From Thermococcus litoralis DSM 5473 (GTDB lineage Archaea > Methanobacteriota_B > Thermococci > Thermococcales > Thermococcaceae): a DNA stretch of 64,000 nt. Location: NCBI RefSeq assembly GCF_000246985.2, contig NC_022084.1:429994-493993 (forward strand), written 5' to 3'. The notes beneath the pieces are model-generated. The model made no database searches, was not told the DNA's origin, and was given only the letters and a program-made list of their open reading frames with translations. The position numbers and the translations under genes are program-made. Below are positions 1-8,528 of this stretch, one piece after another (position 1 is the stretch's first letter; each line of letters starts with the position of its first letter).

Positions 1-962
1 AAGCGAAGGGTTCTTTCAGTAACTTTGAACGTTTTGCTCCTTATAGGGAGTCCCCTTTTTACCTGACAAACAATATCTCCAGGTAGTGCTTCATTAAGAG
101 GTAATCCTTCCTCAATTCTCCTCGAGAGCACTTTGTTAAAGAGATAAGACTGATAAGAGTGAATGAATATTCTCACTATTGGCCTTGGGAGAACTGCAAA
201 GGCTTTTTTCCAGCTTTTTGTTTCCTTATATTTATAAAGCATAGCCCTTTCATACCTTAAAAAGTTGGGAAACTCCTCCAATGCCTTTTCAACATCGCCA
301 CTTTTCAAGAAGTTCCTTCTTGCTTCATCGCCCATCATATCACCTGTATATTCTCCCAAAAACTTAAACGCTGCTTCTTCAAAATTTCCCTTCAACAGAA
401 GCTTTCCCACCTCATGATTGATAACCCTTTTCTCACCAAAGCGCTGGTAGCCAAAATAATTTGGAAAGCCCCCTTTGACTTTTAACTCTGCCAAAATCTC
501 CTTAGTACGTTCTAGAGCGGTATCAGGATTAACGTCTCTCACAGTTATCTGGAAATAATTCCCGAGAAGCATGCCAAGTTTTAGCCTTTTTCCATATCCC
601 GCAAACTCCAATGAAATGTCCGAAATCTCTAAAGAGTCAAGACGCTTTTTTATTTCTTCCGAGTTTTCAGTGCAGATGCTGATGTACTGATAAGTTACCG
701 CATGCCTATCCTTAGTACCGGCAAACCCAATCTGCTTGTAATCTATACCAACTCTCTTGGCTATTTCCTTTATAGCAGCCATTGTTTCCCAGTTCCGTTT
801 TTTGAGGAGGTATATCAAGCACTTATTCCCTTTAAAAATGCTCTTTGGAATTTTTTCCTTCACTATGAAATCCTCTGGGTAGGTTTTAATCTTCCCCCCT
901 ATTCCAGGAGACGAGCTTAAATATTTGAAATGACTAAAAAATTCTTTATAGTCCATTTTCAT
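1..962 (-). CDS. truD: tRNA pseudouridine synthase TruD (C-terminus cut by window edge)
   Basis: TruD converts a tRNA uridine (U13 in bacteria) to pseudouridine. About 320 residues are visible before the reading frame runs off base 1. The protein begins MKMDYKEFF; two in-frame ATGs lie at 962 and 956, and 962 sits 3 bases after the pth2 stop, so the two genes are probably co-transcribed. The family motif [10 protein letters not shown] is present at about residues 79-88; its Asp (about 85) is the expected catalytic aspartate. The later block [14 protein letters not shown] also fits TruD. The stop codon and the last part of the protein lie outside the window. Identification is secure; only the exact start is uncertain. 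Confidence 0.93.
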   Translation of the reverse strand, partial: MKMDYKEFFSHFKYLSSSPGIGGKIKTYPEDFIVKEKIPKSIFKGNKCLIYLLKKRNWETMAAIKEIAKRVGIDYKQIGFAGTKDRHAVTYQYISICTENSEEIKKRLDSLEISDISLEFAGYGKRLKLGMLLGNYFQITVRDVNPDTALERTKEILAELKVKGGFPNYFGYQRFGEKRVINHEVGKLLLKGNFEEAAFKFLGEYTGDMMGDEARRNFLKSGDVEKALEEFPNFLRYERAMLYKYKETKSWKKAFAVLPRPIVRIFIHSYQSYLFNKVLSRRIEEGLPLNEALPGDIVCQVKRGLPIRSKTFKVTERTLR

Positions 963-965
963 CAC

Positions 966-1322
966 TCACACAAGTTTTAGGTTTCCAGTAACCTTATCAA
1001 CTATCTCCTCTGGTGCTGGACCAATTGCCAAACACGTTATCGTTCCCGGCGGAACTTCCGTTAAGCCTGCGTCCCTTATTAATGCCGTTGGAATCCCTAG
1101 ATTCTCTGCTTGAGCCTTTAGCTCAAAAAGCTCTCTTTCGTTCTCCGCTTTTACGACAACTTTCTTCTGCCCCTCGTTGAACCAGGCTTTAAACCATTCT
1201 GGCTTTTCTTTGTAAGCTTTAAAAGCCGCTGTAACTGCTCCATGAGCCACTTGAACTGCTAATTTGCCTTTGCTGAGCTTCAAATCTGACCTAACTACCA
1301 TAACTTGCTTATACTTGAACAT
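966..1322 (-). CDS. pth2: Peptidyl-tRNA hydrolase, archaeal Pth2 type
   Basis: Releases tRNA from peptidyl-tRNA that drops off ribosomes. The 118-residue length is typical for Pth2. The family pattern is clear: an N-terminal strand MVVRSDLKLSKGKLAVQVAHGA holds the conserved KGK/AQ-type active-site region (residues 9-29), and the end has the GPAPEE block after TCLAIG. The start ATG at 1322 is close behind a strong TATA box on the minus strand (about 1352-1360), so the leader is very short. truD follows after only 3 bases, which suggests a two-gene tRNA-related transcription unit. Nothing unusual was seen. Confidence 0.95.
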   Translation of the reverse strand: MFKYKQVMVVRSDLKLSKGKLAVQVAHGAVTAAFKAYKEKPEWFKAWFNEGQKKVVVKAENERELFELKAQAENLGIPTALIRDAGLTEVPPGTITCLAIGPAPEEIVDKVTGNLKLV

Positions 1323-1349
1323 CTCTCATCCCAAAAATAACAAACAAAA

Positions 1350-1363
1350 AGGATATATAAAGG
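1350..1363 (-). promoter_or_regulatory. TATA promoter of pth2-truD
   Basis: On the minus strand the sequence reads CCTTTATATATCC, a good archaeal TATA box. A start about 25 bases downstream would lie near 1328, giving an almost leaderless pth2 mRNA (ATG at 1322). Confidence 0.6.
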
Positions 1364-1380
1364 TTTAAGAAAAAAGAGGT

Positions 1381-3468
1381 TCAAGTTTGTGTCTCTTCAA
1401 CAGCCTTTTCTTCGACTTTTAATGTCTCCTCTTTCTTTGGAAGCCCTCCGGGTCTCCTCTCCCTCCTCCCAAGCTCTTTAAGGGCTTTCTCATATTTTGA
1501 TTTCAGGTCCATGTAGTTGTACGCCAAGACCGCTGAAGCTATAAGGAACAAGATAGCTAAGATTGGCCACCAGTTGATGCCTTTTTCTGATGGTGGCAGA
1601 TAAGAGATAGTTATGTTATTGAGCTTCTCCGCAAGCACTTCCCTTGCTTTGTTGTCCAACTTTGCTAACGTTGAGTTTACGTATTGTGGAAGCTCTTCGG
1701 GAGATGGGTAAACTTTGACTTCCTTAATCTCCACTGCCGGTGGGAGGGAATTAACTACCACAAGATTTCCAAAGTTCTCTTCATGCCACTTGCCAAGTGG
1801 GTCTTGGTAAACTAGCATTGCACTTATTATGGCATTATCTGGCTTTAAGATTGCATACTCACTTTCTAAAGTTTTGGTTTCCCCGGCTTTAAGGTCTCCA
1901 ACAAAGAGCTCTGTCTCCCCATCGAGGCTATCCGGGAGAAGTAATTTAATCGTAGCATTTTTTATGAATTCGTATTTTGCGTCTTTACCTTCGGCAGAGA
2001 CTGTAAACTTAAGCTTGACAGTCTTTTCTTGTGTGTGGACATAGGTGCTCCACGTTCCGTTGAAGGCTTCTCCACTCAAAGAGAGTTTTGGCAAGCCATA
2101 AACGATGATCTGATTTATTGTATTTGATTTTACGACCTTCTTTTCTCCGGCTTCATTGTAATAAGTTACAACTGCTGGTTCAAGTTTATAGGTACCTATT
2201 TGTGTCGGATTTAATGCATATACTAACACTGGCATTTCAGTAAAGGAGTAGAGGGTTTTAAGATTCCAACTTCCAACGTTACTTTTAAGTTCAAATCCAC
2301 TGGGAATCGGGGCAACAACCTTAACATCAAATGCCTTGCCTCTCCCCTGATTTTCAACGTTAATGAAAACTATTATCTCATCCCCATCTAAGAGCACCTT
2401 ATTCGTATTAACACTTAGTCCTATTTTTATCTCTGCTTCTCTAATAAGGGATGGAATCTCAAATCCTTGGGGTGCATATATTCTTAGTTGTATTCGTTTG
2501 TATTCCAAATCAACAGTATTTGGAGGAATTTCTACTCTTAGAGGCACCTCAGAGACTTGATAACTTGCTCCCTCTTTTACTTTGAATGCTTTTACTGGTT
2601 TGTTGTTCTTATCAAATAAGGAGAAGCTTGAATAATAGCCTACAGAATTGAGCTTCAGTTTATACATTGCTGTACCGTTGCTGTTTATCGTAAGAATTTC
2701 CCCTTCATACAATATATCATTATAGACAAGTTCTGTAGCTTCTTGAGTCGTCTCCGAAGAACTTGTTTCTGCCTCAACAGACTCAACTTTAAGGGTAAGT
2801 ACAGGATAAGATGGGAAAAGCACTTCAAAATCAACGTCTTTGGAGCCTACATCTGTAACTAATAGTCTCATAAAATCTTTGTATTTATAATCGCCTATTT
2901 TGACATCAAATTCCTCATAATCGTCATCTTCCAAAGTCTTTTTAACCTTCTGTCCATCGGGCATAGTAACCTCTACGGTCACTTTCTTATCATCCTCATC
3001 TATCTCATCAACTCGAATTTTCACTGAATGCTGAAGAGTTTCACTATCTTTTTCTTCCATAGAAACCTCTTGCTTTTCAGTTAATGGACTCCCTAGAGTT
3101 ACATACATCTTTTTTGTATATGTGGAATAATACGCCTGGATCCAAAACATGACATCTGAACCTTTACAATCATCTCCATGTTTAAGTCTGTCAGTGTAAA
3201 CCTTTTTATCATCTGGATCCTCATAAACTACACAAACTTTTGTGCCAGATGGCACTGTTTTTATTGCTTTAATACCACTTATTTTATACTCTAAGAACTC
3301 ATCTTCATATTTTATTTTTATCTCATACTTTCCCCACTCTAAAACAACTTCTTTTCCATCCAACTCTAGATCGATCGAAGATTGCGGCACTTCTACAGCT
3401 AAAGACAGAGGAACCTGAAGTACTGACCCGATTAATATCGCAATTAATATCAAAGTTAACTTTCTCAT
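1381..3468 (-). CDS. Secreted, C-terminally anchored surface protein with CARDB/COG1361-like beta domains
   Basis: A 695-residue extracytoplasmic protein with a cleavable-looking signal peptide (MRKLTLILIAILIGSVLQVP, then SLAVE). A single C-terminal membrane helix (NWWPILAILFLIASAVLAYNYM) is followed by a basic, Lys/Arg/Glu-rich cytoplasmic tail. The middle is rich in Thr/Val beta strands and includes blocks such as VFINVENQGRGKAFDVKV, typical of NEW3/CARDB/COG1361-type repeats in archaeal envelope proteins. I place the start at 3468 because GGAGG sits 5 bases upstream; an adjacent in-frame ATG at 3471 would leave only 2 bases. Exact function is unknown; an envelope or S-layer-associated role is inferred. 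Confidence 0.75.
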   Translation of the reverse strand: MRKLTLILIAILIGSVLQVPLSLAVEVPQSSIDLELDGKEVVLEWGKYEIKIKYEDEFLEYKISGIKAIKTVPSGTKVCVVYEDPDDKKVYTDRLKHGDDCKGSDVMFWIQAYYSTYTKKMYVTLGSPLTEKQEVSMEEKDSETLQHSVKIRVDEIDEDDKKVTVEVTMPDGQKVKKTLEDDDYEEFDVKIGDYKYKDFMRLLVTDVGSKDVDFEVLFPSYPVLTLKVESVEAETSSSETTQEATELVYNDILYEGEILTINSNGTAMYKLKLNSVGYYSSFSLFDKNNKPVKAFKVKEGASYQVSEVPLRVEIPPNTVDLEYKRIQLRIYAPQGFEIPSLIREAEIKIGLSVNTNKVLLDGDEIIVFINVENQGRGKAFDVKVVAPIPSGFELKSNVGSWNLKTLYSFTEMPVLVYALNPTQIGTYKLEPAVVTYYNEAGEKKVVKSNTINQIIVYGLPKLSLSGEAFNGTWSTYVHTQEKTVKLKFTVSAEGKDAKYEFIKNATIKLLLPDSLDGETELFVGDLKAGETKTLESEYAILKPDNAIISAMLVYQDPLGKWHEENFGNLVVVNSLPPAVEIKEVKVYPSPEELPQYVNSTLAKLDNKAREVLAEKLNNITISYLPPSEKGINWWPILAILFLIASAVLAYNYMDLKSKYEKALKELGRRERRPGGLPKKEETLKVEEKAVEETQT

Positions 3469-3529
3469 CATTTCCTCCTCCAGCAAATTGTTTCCTAAAA
3501 TCATAAAAAGATAAAATGATATAAAGCTC

Positions 3530-4846
3530 TTATGGTTCTAACCTTCTTCTGTCCCTTGGGAATAGTATAACTTCTCGGATATTGCTCAAGTTAAGCATCT
3601 GCTTGAGCAACCTCTCTGCCCCGAGACCAAATCCTCCATGAGGCGGCATACCGTAGCGGAATGCTTTAAGATAGAACTCAAAGCTTTCCACATTCAAGCC
3701 TTTCTCGGCAATTTGAGCCTTTAATTTTTCATAGCGGTGTTCTCTCTGACCTCCAGAGGTTATCTCCACACCCCGATACTCCAGGTCAAATGCTCTTGAG
3801 ATTTCGGGCTTATCATCATACTTCATTATGTAGAAGGGCTTTGCTTCACTCGGGTATTGGTAGATAAAGTAGAGGTCTTCATCATAGGTCTCTTTGATAT
3901 ATTGCCCTAGCAGCTTCTCTCCCTCTGTATCAATGTCCTCTCCCCAGGGGATCTCTTTTCCAAGGTCTTTAAGTATTTCAAGAGCTTGCGTATAGGTAAT
4001 CCTTCTAAAGGGAAGCTTTGGTTCTTCAAGCTCAAAGTTTAGAATCTTGAGCTCCTTTTCGTTGTGCTCTCTAACGTAATTAATCGCATAGGCAACGAGT
4101 CTCTCAAGGAGCTGCATAACTTCCTTTTCACTCTCTATGAAGGCCATTTCAGCATCAATGCTCCAAGCTTCATTTAAGTGCCTGGTTGTGTTATGTTCCT
4201 CTGCTCTGAAGATAGGGGCTATCTCAAACACTCTGTCCAATCCAGAAGCCATCATAATCTGCTTATAAAGCTGTGGAGATTGGGCTAAAAATGCATCTCT
4301 TTCAAAATACTTCATGGGAAAGAGCTCCGTGCCACCTTCTGTGGCTGTGGCTATTATTTTAGGGGTGTGAATCTCAATGAACCCTTCTTGATAGAAGAAG
4401 TCCCTTACTGCCCTAAAAACACTTGAGCGTATTTTGAATATTGCCATGACTTCAGGCTTTCTTAGATCAATAAATCTGTTGTCGAGCCTTGTATCAAGCT
4501 CGGCCTTAACCTTGCCCGTAGGGTCTAAAGGAAGGGGAGACTCAGCTTTTGCTAGGATTTCAATCTTCTCTGGAATAACTTCAAACCCAAGTTTGGCTTT
4601 AGGGGTAAAGTTGACAACACCTTCAACAGCCACTACATCCTCACTGTTAAGCTTTGGAATAAGAGTAAAAATGTCCTCATTAACCTTCTTTTTTGGAGCT
4701 GTAACTTGAACTATGCCCTCTCTGTCCCTCAACCAAAGAAACTTTATTCCACCGAGATCCTTGACCTCATAAACCCATCCCGCAACTTTCACTTTCTTCC
4801 CGTGTAATTCCTCGGTTATTTGGCTCGAATAATGGGTTCGGTACAT
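3530..4846 (-). CDS. aspS: Aspartyl-tRNA synthetase
   Basis: Charges tRNA-Asp in the cytoplasm. The 438-residue length is the usual archaeal one. An N-terminal OB-fold anticodon-binding domain (residues 1-100, with [18 protein letters not shown]) precedes a class II catalytic domain. Motif 2 is [14 protein letters not shown] and motif 3 is [14 protein letters not shown] near the C-terminus. No tRNA synthetase for Asn is visible nearby, so whether the enzyme discriminates tRNA-Asp from tRNA-Asn cannot be judged from context. The gene lies between a surface protein and a KH-domain protein on the same strand. Confidence 0.96.
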   Translation of the reverse strand: MYRTHYSSQITEELHGKKVKVAGWVYEVKDLGGIKFLWLRDREGIVQVTAPKKKVNEDIFTLIPKLNSEDVVAVEGVVNFTPKAKLGFEVIPEKIEILAKAESPLPLDPTGKVKAELDTRLDNRFIDLRKPEVMAIFKIRSSVFRAVRDFFYQEGFIEIHTPKIIATATEGGTELFPMKYFERDAFLAQSPQLYKQIMMASGLDRVFEIAPIFRAEEHNTTRHLNEAWSIDAEMAFIESEKEVMQLLERLVAYAINYVREHNEKELKILNFELEEPKLPFRRITYTQALEILKDLGKEIPWGEDIDTEGEKLLGQYIKETYDEDLYFIYQYPSEAKPFYIMKYDDKPEISRAFDLEYRGVEITSGGQREHRYEKLKAQIAEKGLNVESFEFYLKAFRYGMPPHGGFGLGAERLLKQMLNLSNIREVILFPRDRRRLEP

Positions 4847-4870
4847 GCTTAAACCTCCAAAAATTAGAAA

Positions 4871-5380
4871 TCAGATGAAGGATATCTTAACATCGGTACC
4901 AGCTATCTTTGAAAGGATATTCTCCAAAATCTCCTGCCTTTCGGGAAGCTTTTGCTTGTCCCTTCTTATCACAAGCACTTTGTAATACTGCCCCTGTGGA
5001 GCATAGACGACGTTAACTCCAAAGACTCCCGCAGGATATAAAAGGTCTGTGGCAAGTTTCTTGAGGTCATCGGTGCCTTTAATTTCCCTGCCTTCAATTA
5101 CTCTAACTCTCTTTCCGAGTTCCCTCATGAGAAGCTTGATATTTTTACCGCCTTTCCCTATGACAAGAGGAACGTTTCCTTCTCCGACCATTATTACTAC
5201 CAAATCCCCGGCCTCAACAGCTTTTTTAAACTCAACGTCAGCGTCGCCCAAGAGTTTGTAGAGCATCCTTGAAATCTTAACATCAAGTTCAGAAATCAGA
5301 CCCTCTTGGAGTTTCTTTTCATCTGCCGGGCACAAAATGTCCTCCGTTTTTAAACACACCTCACAGATTGGCGCTTTCAT
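4871..5380 (-). CDS. NusA-like KH-domain RNA-binding protein
   Basis: A 169-residue archaeal protein that begins with a short Cys-containing segment (CEVCLKTEDILCP) and carries a KH domain with the GKGGKNI loop (about residues 76-82), the GxxG signature that contacts single-stranded RNA. A second KH-like half follows (FGVNVVYAPQGQYYKVLVIRR). The family is usually annotated as a NusA-like transcription elongation factor or KH-domain protein. It is distinct from the second NusA-like gene in the RNA polymerase operon at 42306-42743. It lies just upstream of aspS in transcription order. The RNA target is unknown. Confidence 0.82.
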   Translation of the reverse strand: MKAPICEVCLKTEDILCPADEKKLQEGLISELDVKISRMLYKLLGDADVEFKKAVEAGDLVVIMVGEGNVPLVIGKGGKNIKLLMRELGKRVRVIEGREIKGTDDLKKLATDLLYPAGVFGVNVVYAPQGQYYKVLVIRRDKQKLPERQEILENILSKIAGTDVKISFI

Positions 5381-5506
5381 CAGCTCACCTCCCAGTCATT
5401 TGCAAAAATGAACATAAGCTAACACTCTTTTGCAGATGTTATTTAAAAACCTTATCCCATTAACAAAAGAGTCAAAATTAAGAAAACCCAAGCCGAATAT
5501 TAGCCC

Positions 5507-6121
5507 CTAAAGCTCCCCTTCGATCTCCTTAAGAAGCCTTTCAATAAACTCTTCCACAAATTTGTGCCTCTCTTCAGCTAATTTCTTTGCGGTTTTTGTA
5601 TACATTAAATCCTTAAGCTTTAGTATTTTCTCTTCAAAGTGCTTTATGGAAGTTTCTATATCCCTTCCGTGCTCTCCTGAATACATGAAAACCCTCGCAA
5701 CCCCTATGGCCCCTATTGCGTCAAGCTTATCCGCATCACTGAGGATTTTTGCTTCAAGCGTTTTAGGCTCTGGAGGCCTTGAGAACCTATGTGCCTCAAT
5801 TGCGTGAACAACTTCATCAACTTTCGGGTATTTAAGGGAGGTTAAAAACCTGCGAGCAATCTTTGCGCTTTCCTTAGCGTGGTCTTCAACAATTCCTTTG
5901 TCTTCTAGAGGTCTGGCAACATCGTGAAGCAGAGCAGCTAAAGCCAAAACTTCCAGATCTGCCCCCTCTGCTTCACCAATATGCAAGCAGAGGTTGAAGA
6001 CCCTTTTCACGTGGGAAAATCCATGTGTTCCCTCTCGCTCAAAGAAGTTCCTAGCTAATCCTTCGGCCTTTTTGATTAGTTCTATACTCCCTTTGTCTTT
6101 TATGTATTCCTCAAGCTTCAT
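5507..6121 (-). CDS. HD-domain metal-dependent phosphohydrolase
   Basis: A 204-residue HD-superfamily hydrolase. The metal-binding pattern is visible: H in HGFSHVKRV, the HD pair in ALAALLHDVARP, H in DHAKESA and a distal D in LSDADKLDAIGA. Substrate is not predictable; relatives hydrolyse nucleotides or nucleotide second messengers. I choose the ATG at 6121 because GGGTGA sits 6 bases upstream; a GTG at 6130 overlaps the stop of the preceding gene and is possible. It is the last gene of the tightly packed minus-strand run that starts with hps-phi. Confidence 0.85.
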   Translation of the reverse strand: MKLEEYIKDKGSIELIKKAEGLARNFFEREGTHGFSHVKRVFNLCLHIGEAEGADLEVLALAALLHDVARPLEDKGIVEDHAKESAKIARRFLTSLKYPKVDEVVHAIEAHRFSRPPEPKTLEAKILSDADKLDAIGAIGVARVFMYSGEHGRDIETSIKHFEEKILKLKDLMYTKTAKKLAEERHKFVEEFIERLLKEIEGEL

Positions 6122-6126
6122 GTCTT

Positions 6127-6942
6127 TCACCCGATTTTATTCTCAACAATTGAATTAAGCAGAATTAAAAAGCTTTTGTGGACTTCAAGAGGGATGCCGT
6201 CAACACTGAGCTCGGGTTTCTTGGTAACTCCATCTATAATCCCCGAAGAAACCAAAGCCTTCAAAATCTTTTCTTCCTCATTATCCCAACCAGCTATCAT
6301 GTTTTTCCCAAGCTCAATAGATGCCTGAGCGATTAACCCATAAGCCCCCCAGTTGGACACTGCAGAAAGAACTAAAGAATCAACTTCAATAACGCTACCT
6401 ATCTTCTCTCCAAATTTTATATGCTTGCAGACTAAATCCCTTATATTCCCCATCCCTATTTCATTTCCTCCGTCACCGATTCCAATTGTGGGAATGCCAA
6501 GCTCTTTAGCTTTTAAGAATAGCTCATCAAAAGGAGGCACATCTATTTCCAAAGCACTCATTGAGTAGTACTTTCCATCCTTGGCTCTTCCCGGGGTTTC
6601 AACACTTATCAAAAGAGAATAATCCTCAATGGTAGGATTCTTTGCAAAATTAACTTTAAAATCTCTAAGAGCTTCTTGAATCTTTTTACATGTCAATATC
6701 TCGGCTTTTCCCCCTAACTTTTCAACAGTTCTGTAAATTGCTAAAGCTCCTGGTGGACCATCCGTTTCAGCTATCTGCATTGGTGGAATTGGGAAACATG
6801 AAACAACCAAAACTCTATCGAGATTTTCTAAAAATAAGGAAGTAGCTTTTCTCAAAAAATCAAAGTTATCTCTGCGATATTCAAGATAAAGCTTTAAGAC
6901 ATTCCTCCCATAGATGTCGGTGTTTATTAGATGCCCTATCAT
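6127..6942 (-). CDS. DUF4392 / D-glutamate cyclase-like protein
   Basis: A 271-residue protein of the DUF4392 family, related to the C-terminal domain of mammalian D-glutamate cyclase. The key conserved string GIGDGGNEIGMGNI (about residues 154-167) is present, as is the earlier AETDGPPGALAI segment that forms the acidic pocket in this fold. The D-glutamate to 5-oxo-proline reaction is known only for the mammalian relative, so substrate here is inferred. The gene sits between a 59-residue orphan protein and an HD hydrolase, with very short spacings, suggesting a metabolite-repair setting. Confidence 0.8.
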   Translation of the reverse strand: MIGHLINTDIYGRNVLKLYLEYRRDNFDFLRKATSLFLENLDRVLVVSCFPIPPMQIAETDGPPGALAIYRTVEKLGGKAEILTCKKIQEALRDFKVNFAKNPTIEDYSLLISVETPGRAKDGKYYSMSALEIDVPPFDELFLKAKELGIPTIGIGDGGNEIGMGNIRDLVCKHIKFGEKIGSVIEVDSLVLSAVSNWGAYGLIAQASIELGKNMIAGWDNEEEKILKALVSSGIIDGVTKKPELSVDGIPLEVHKSFLILLNSIVENKIG

Positions 6943-6945
6943 CTT

Positions 6946-7125
6946 TCATTCCTCGATTTCATACGCTATGATTTTGACTTTTTTGCCTTTTATTGCCTCT
7001 TTGAGGAGCCACCAAAGTTCCGTTGGAGATTCCTGCCTATGGGTTAGCTTATCACCATTCTCAAGTTCTACAATCTTTTCTTTATATTTTACAAAAATTC
7101 CCTCTTTATTGAATATCTCCTTCAT
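6946..7125 (-). CDS. 59-residue orphan protein
   Basis: A short reading frame (MKEIFNKEGIFVKYKEK..., ending IIAYEIEE) that exactly fills the space between the HAD and DUF4392 genes. Its ATG overlaps the HAD stop codon (ATGA) and its stop is 3 bases before the next gene's ATG. This spacing is good evidence that it is translated. It contains ELWWLLKEAIKGKKVKIIAYEI, probably a helix followed by a beta strand, and has no membrane segment. I do not recognise a family. Confidence 0.75.
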   Translation of the reverse strand: MKEIFNKEGIFVKYKEKIVELENGDKLTHRQESPTELWWLLKEAIKGKKVKIIAYEIEE

Positions 7126-7766
7126 CCTAAACCCCCCAAGATTTTTCTCAGTTGATGAAGGCTCCTAATTTCAAAGTCTGCAAAGTTATAATCCTCCAAC
7201 CCTTCCCTATTGATCCATATTGCAAGCATTCCAACATTTTTTGCTCCGTAGACATCTTGATGCAGATTATCTCCAATCATCATGGCATTTTTAGGCTCTA
7301 CATTTAATTTTTCGCAGGCATATAAAAATATTTTAGGGTCAGGCTTTACAGTTTTTACATCTTCCCTTGTCACAATTACATCAAAGTACTTATCAAGCTT
7401 TGCTATCCTTAGTTTTAGCTTCTGATATTCTGGACCACTTGTTATTACACCGAGCTTATATCCTTCCTCTCTTAGCCATTCCAGAGTCGGCTTTACATCA
7501 GGAAAAACGCGGATCTTGTGGGGATATGCCTTCAAGAGCTCCTCGTATTTAAAATTCAAGCCAAAACTTTCGAAAAAGAAGTTCCAGTCATGCCATTCAT
7601 ACGTATCCCGTTTCTCAGAGAGCTCTCTGAGGAATTTTAACCTAGCATCCCCTCTAGAAATCCCTAACTTCTTTGAGAGCCTTTCATAAACTTGGGGGAG
7701 AAATAGCATCACAAGTGGTCTTTCACTTAAAAGGGTTTCATCTATGTCAAAGAATATTGCATCCAT
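7122..7766 (-). CDS. HAD-superfamily phosphatase (subfamily IA)
   Basis: A 214-residue HAD hydrolase with all four motifs: motif I DIDET (residues 7-11; nucleophile and acid Asp), motif II with ITSGP, motif III Lys in VKPDPKIF, and motif IV GDNLHQDVYGAKN. The helical C1 cap lies between motifs I and II. It probably dephosphorylates a small metabolite; the substrate is unknown. It starts with GGTGGTAAA before the ATG and its stop overlaps the start of the 59-residue gene. It is co-oriented with hps-phi, so a sugar-phosphate substrate is a reasonable guess only. Confidence 0.88.
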   Translation of the reverse strand: MDAIFFDIDETLLSERPLVMLFLPQVYERLSKKLGISRGDARLKFLRELSEKRDTYEWHDWNFFFESFGLNFKYEELLKAYPHKIRVFPDVKPTLEWLREEGYKLGVITSGPEYQKLKLRIAKLDKYFDVIVTREDVKTVKPDPKIFLYACEKLNVEPKNAMMIGDNLHQDVYGAKNVGMLAIWINREGLEDYNFADFEIRSLHQLRKILGGLG

Positions 7767-7767
7767 T

Positions 7768-8523
7768 TTACCACCTCTTAACTAGAAGTGAGAGGATTTC
7801 CACTTGCTCCTCTAAACCCTCCTCCATTTTTATCCCCCATATTATGTCTTTTTCTTTTAAGAGACCTTGAAATGTGCTGAGTATTTTGTGAGCATAACTC
7901 AGAGGGACTTTCTCACCCACTAAAATGTTTACCAAGCCTCTATCCCATATTCCCCAATGCCAGTCGAAATCAACCTTCCTTAAAAGACGGAGTATGCCTA
8001 CGTTGTTCCCCTTTATCATATTAAAGAAATCGGCGTAGTCAACATTCACAAGCATTTGATTTTCCAGGTAGTAGTAGAGCCTAGTGAACATCAATCCAAT
8101 ATTTTTTGCTGCCATTTGAAATGCGGATCCAAGCGAAGAGGATGTGTATTCATCTAGGAATTCCCACAATGAGTCATAAAATACTGTATCAAACTCCTCT
8201 GCCCATTGGGGCTTTTCTTCATTAACAAGCTCCTTCTGAGGAGTAAGGACATAAGCCAACTTAGGGGGTTTTCGTGGTACATATTCAAGAATGACCTGCA
8301 TTATTTCGATATTTATTGGTTTATTCTCAAGTATAAACCATAAAATTGCATCGTCCGGGACATTCCAGAACAAATTCTTAAGATTTTGACGAAAAGACGC
8401 TTTTCCAAGTAGATAATATGTCGGATTTATCACGATCTTTGGAGTCCCTTCTATATCGATGTTTTGAACAACTTTGCCTCCATTATTCCCAATCCCAACA
8501 AAAATATGGGGAAAAGAAGCCAT
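7768..8523 (-). CDS. Divergent FtsZ/tubulin-superfamily protein
   Basis: A 251-residue protein that aligns along much of its length with the canonical FtsZ encoded at 56586-57707. The N-terminal strand-loop FVGIGNNGGKVVQNI matches Fts[17 protein letters not shown]. The segment LVNVDYADFFNMIKGNNVGIL matches [22 protein letters not shown] and keeps the T7 catalytic pattern N-x-D-x-x-D (residues 160, 162, 165). The C-terminal DIIWGIKMEEGLEEQVEIL matches [19 protein letters not shown]. The GGGTGTG signature (T4) is absent: the equivalent position reads ENKPINI. The protein is about 120 residues shorter than FtsZ. Start: ATG 8523 preceded by GAGTGAT; a GTG at 8532 overlaps the hps-phi stop. Role unknown. 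Confidence 0.72.
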   Translation of the reverse strand: MASFPHIFVGIGNNGGKVVQNIDIEGTPKIVINPTYYLLGKASFRQNLKNLFWNVPDDAILWFILENKPINIEIMQVILEYVPRKPPKLAYVLTPQKELVNEEKPQWAEEFDTVFYDSLWEFLDEYTSSSLGSAFQMAAKNIGLMFTRLYYYLENQMLVNVDYADFFNMIKGNNVGILRLLRKVDFDWHWGIWDRGLVNILVGEKVPLSYAHKILSTFQGLLKEKDIIWGIKMEEGLEEQVEILSLLVKRW

Positions 8524-8528
8524 GTGTA

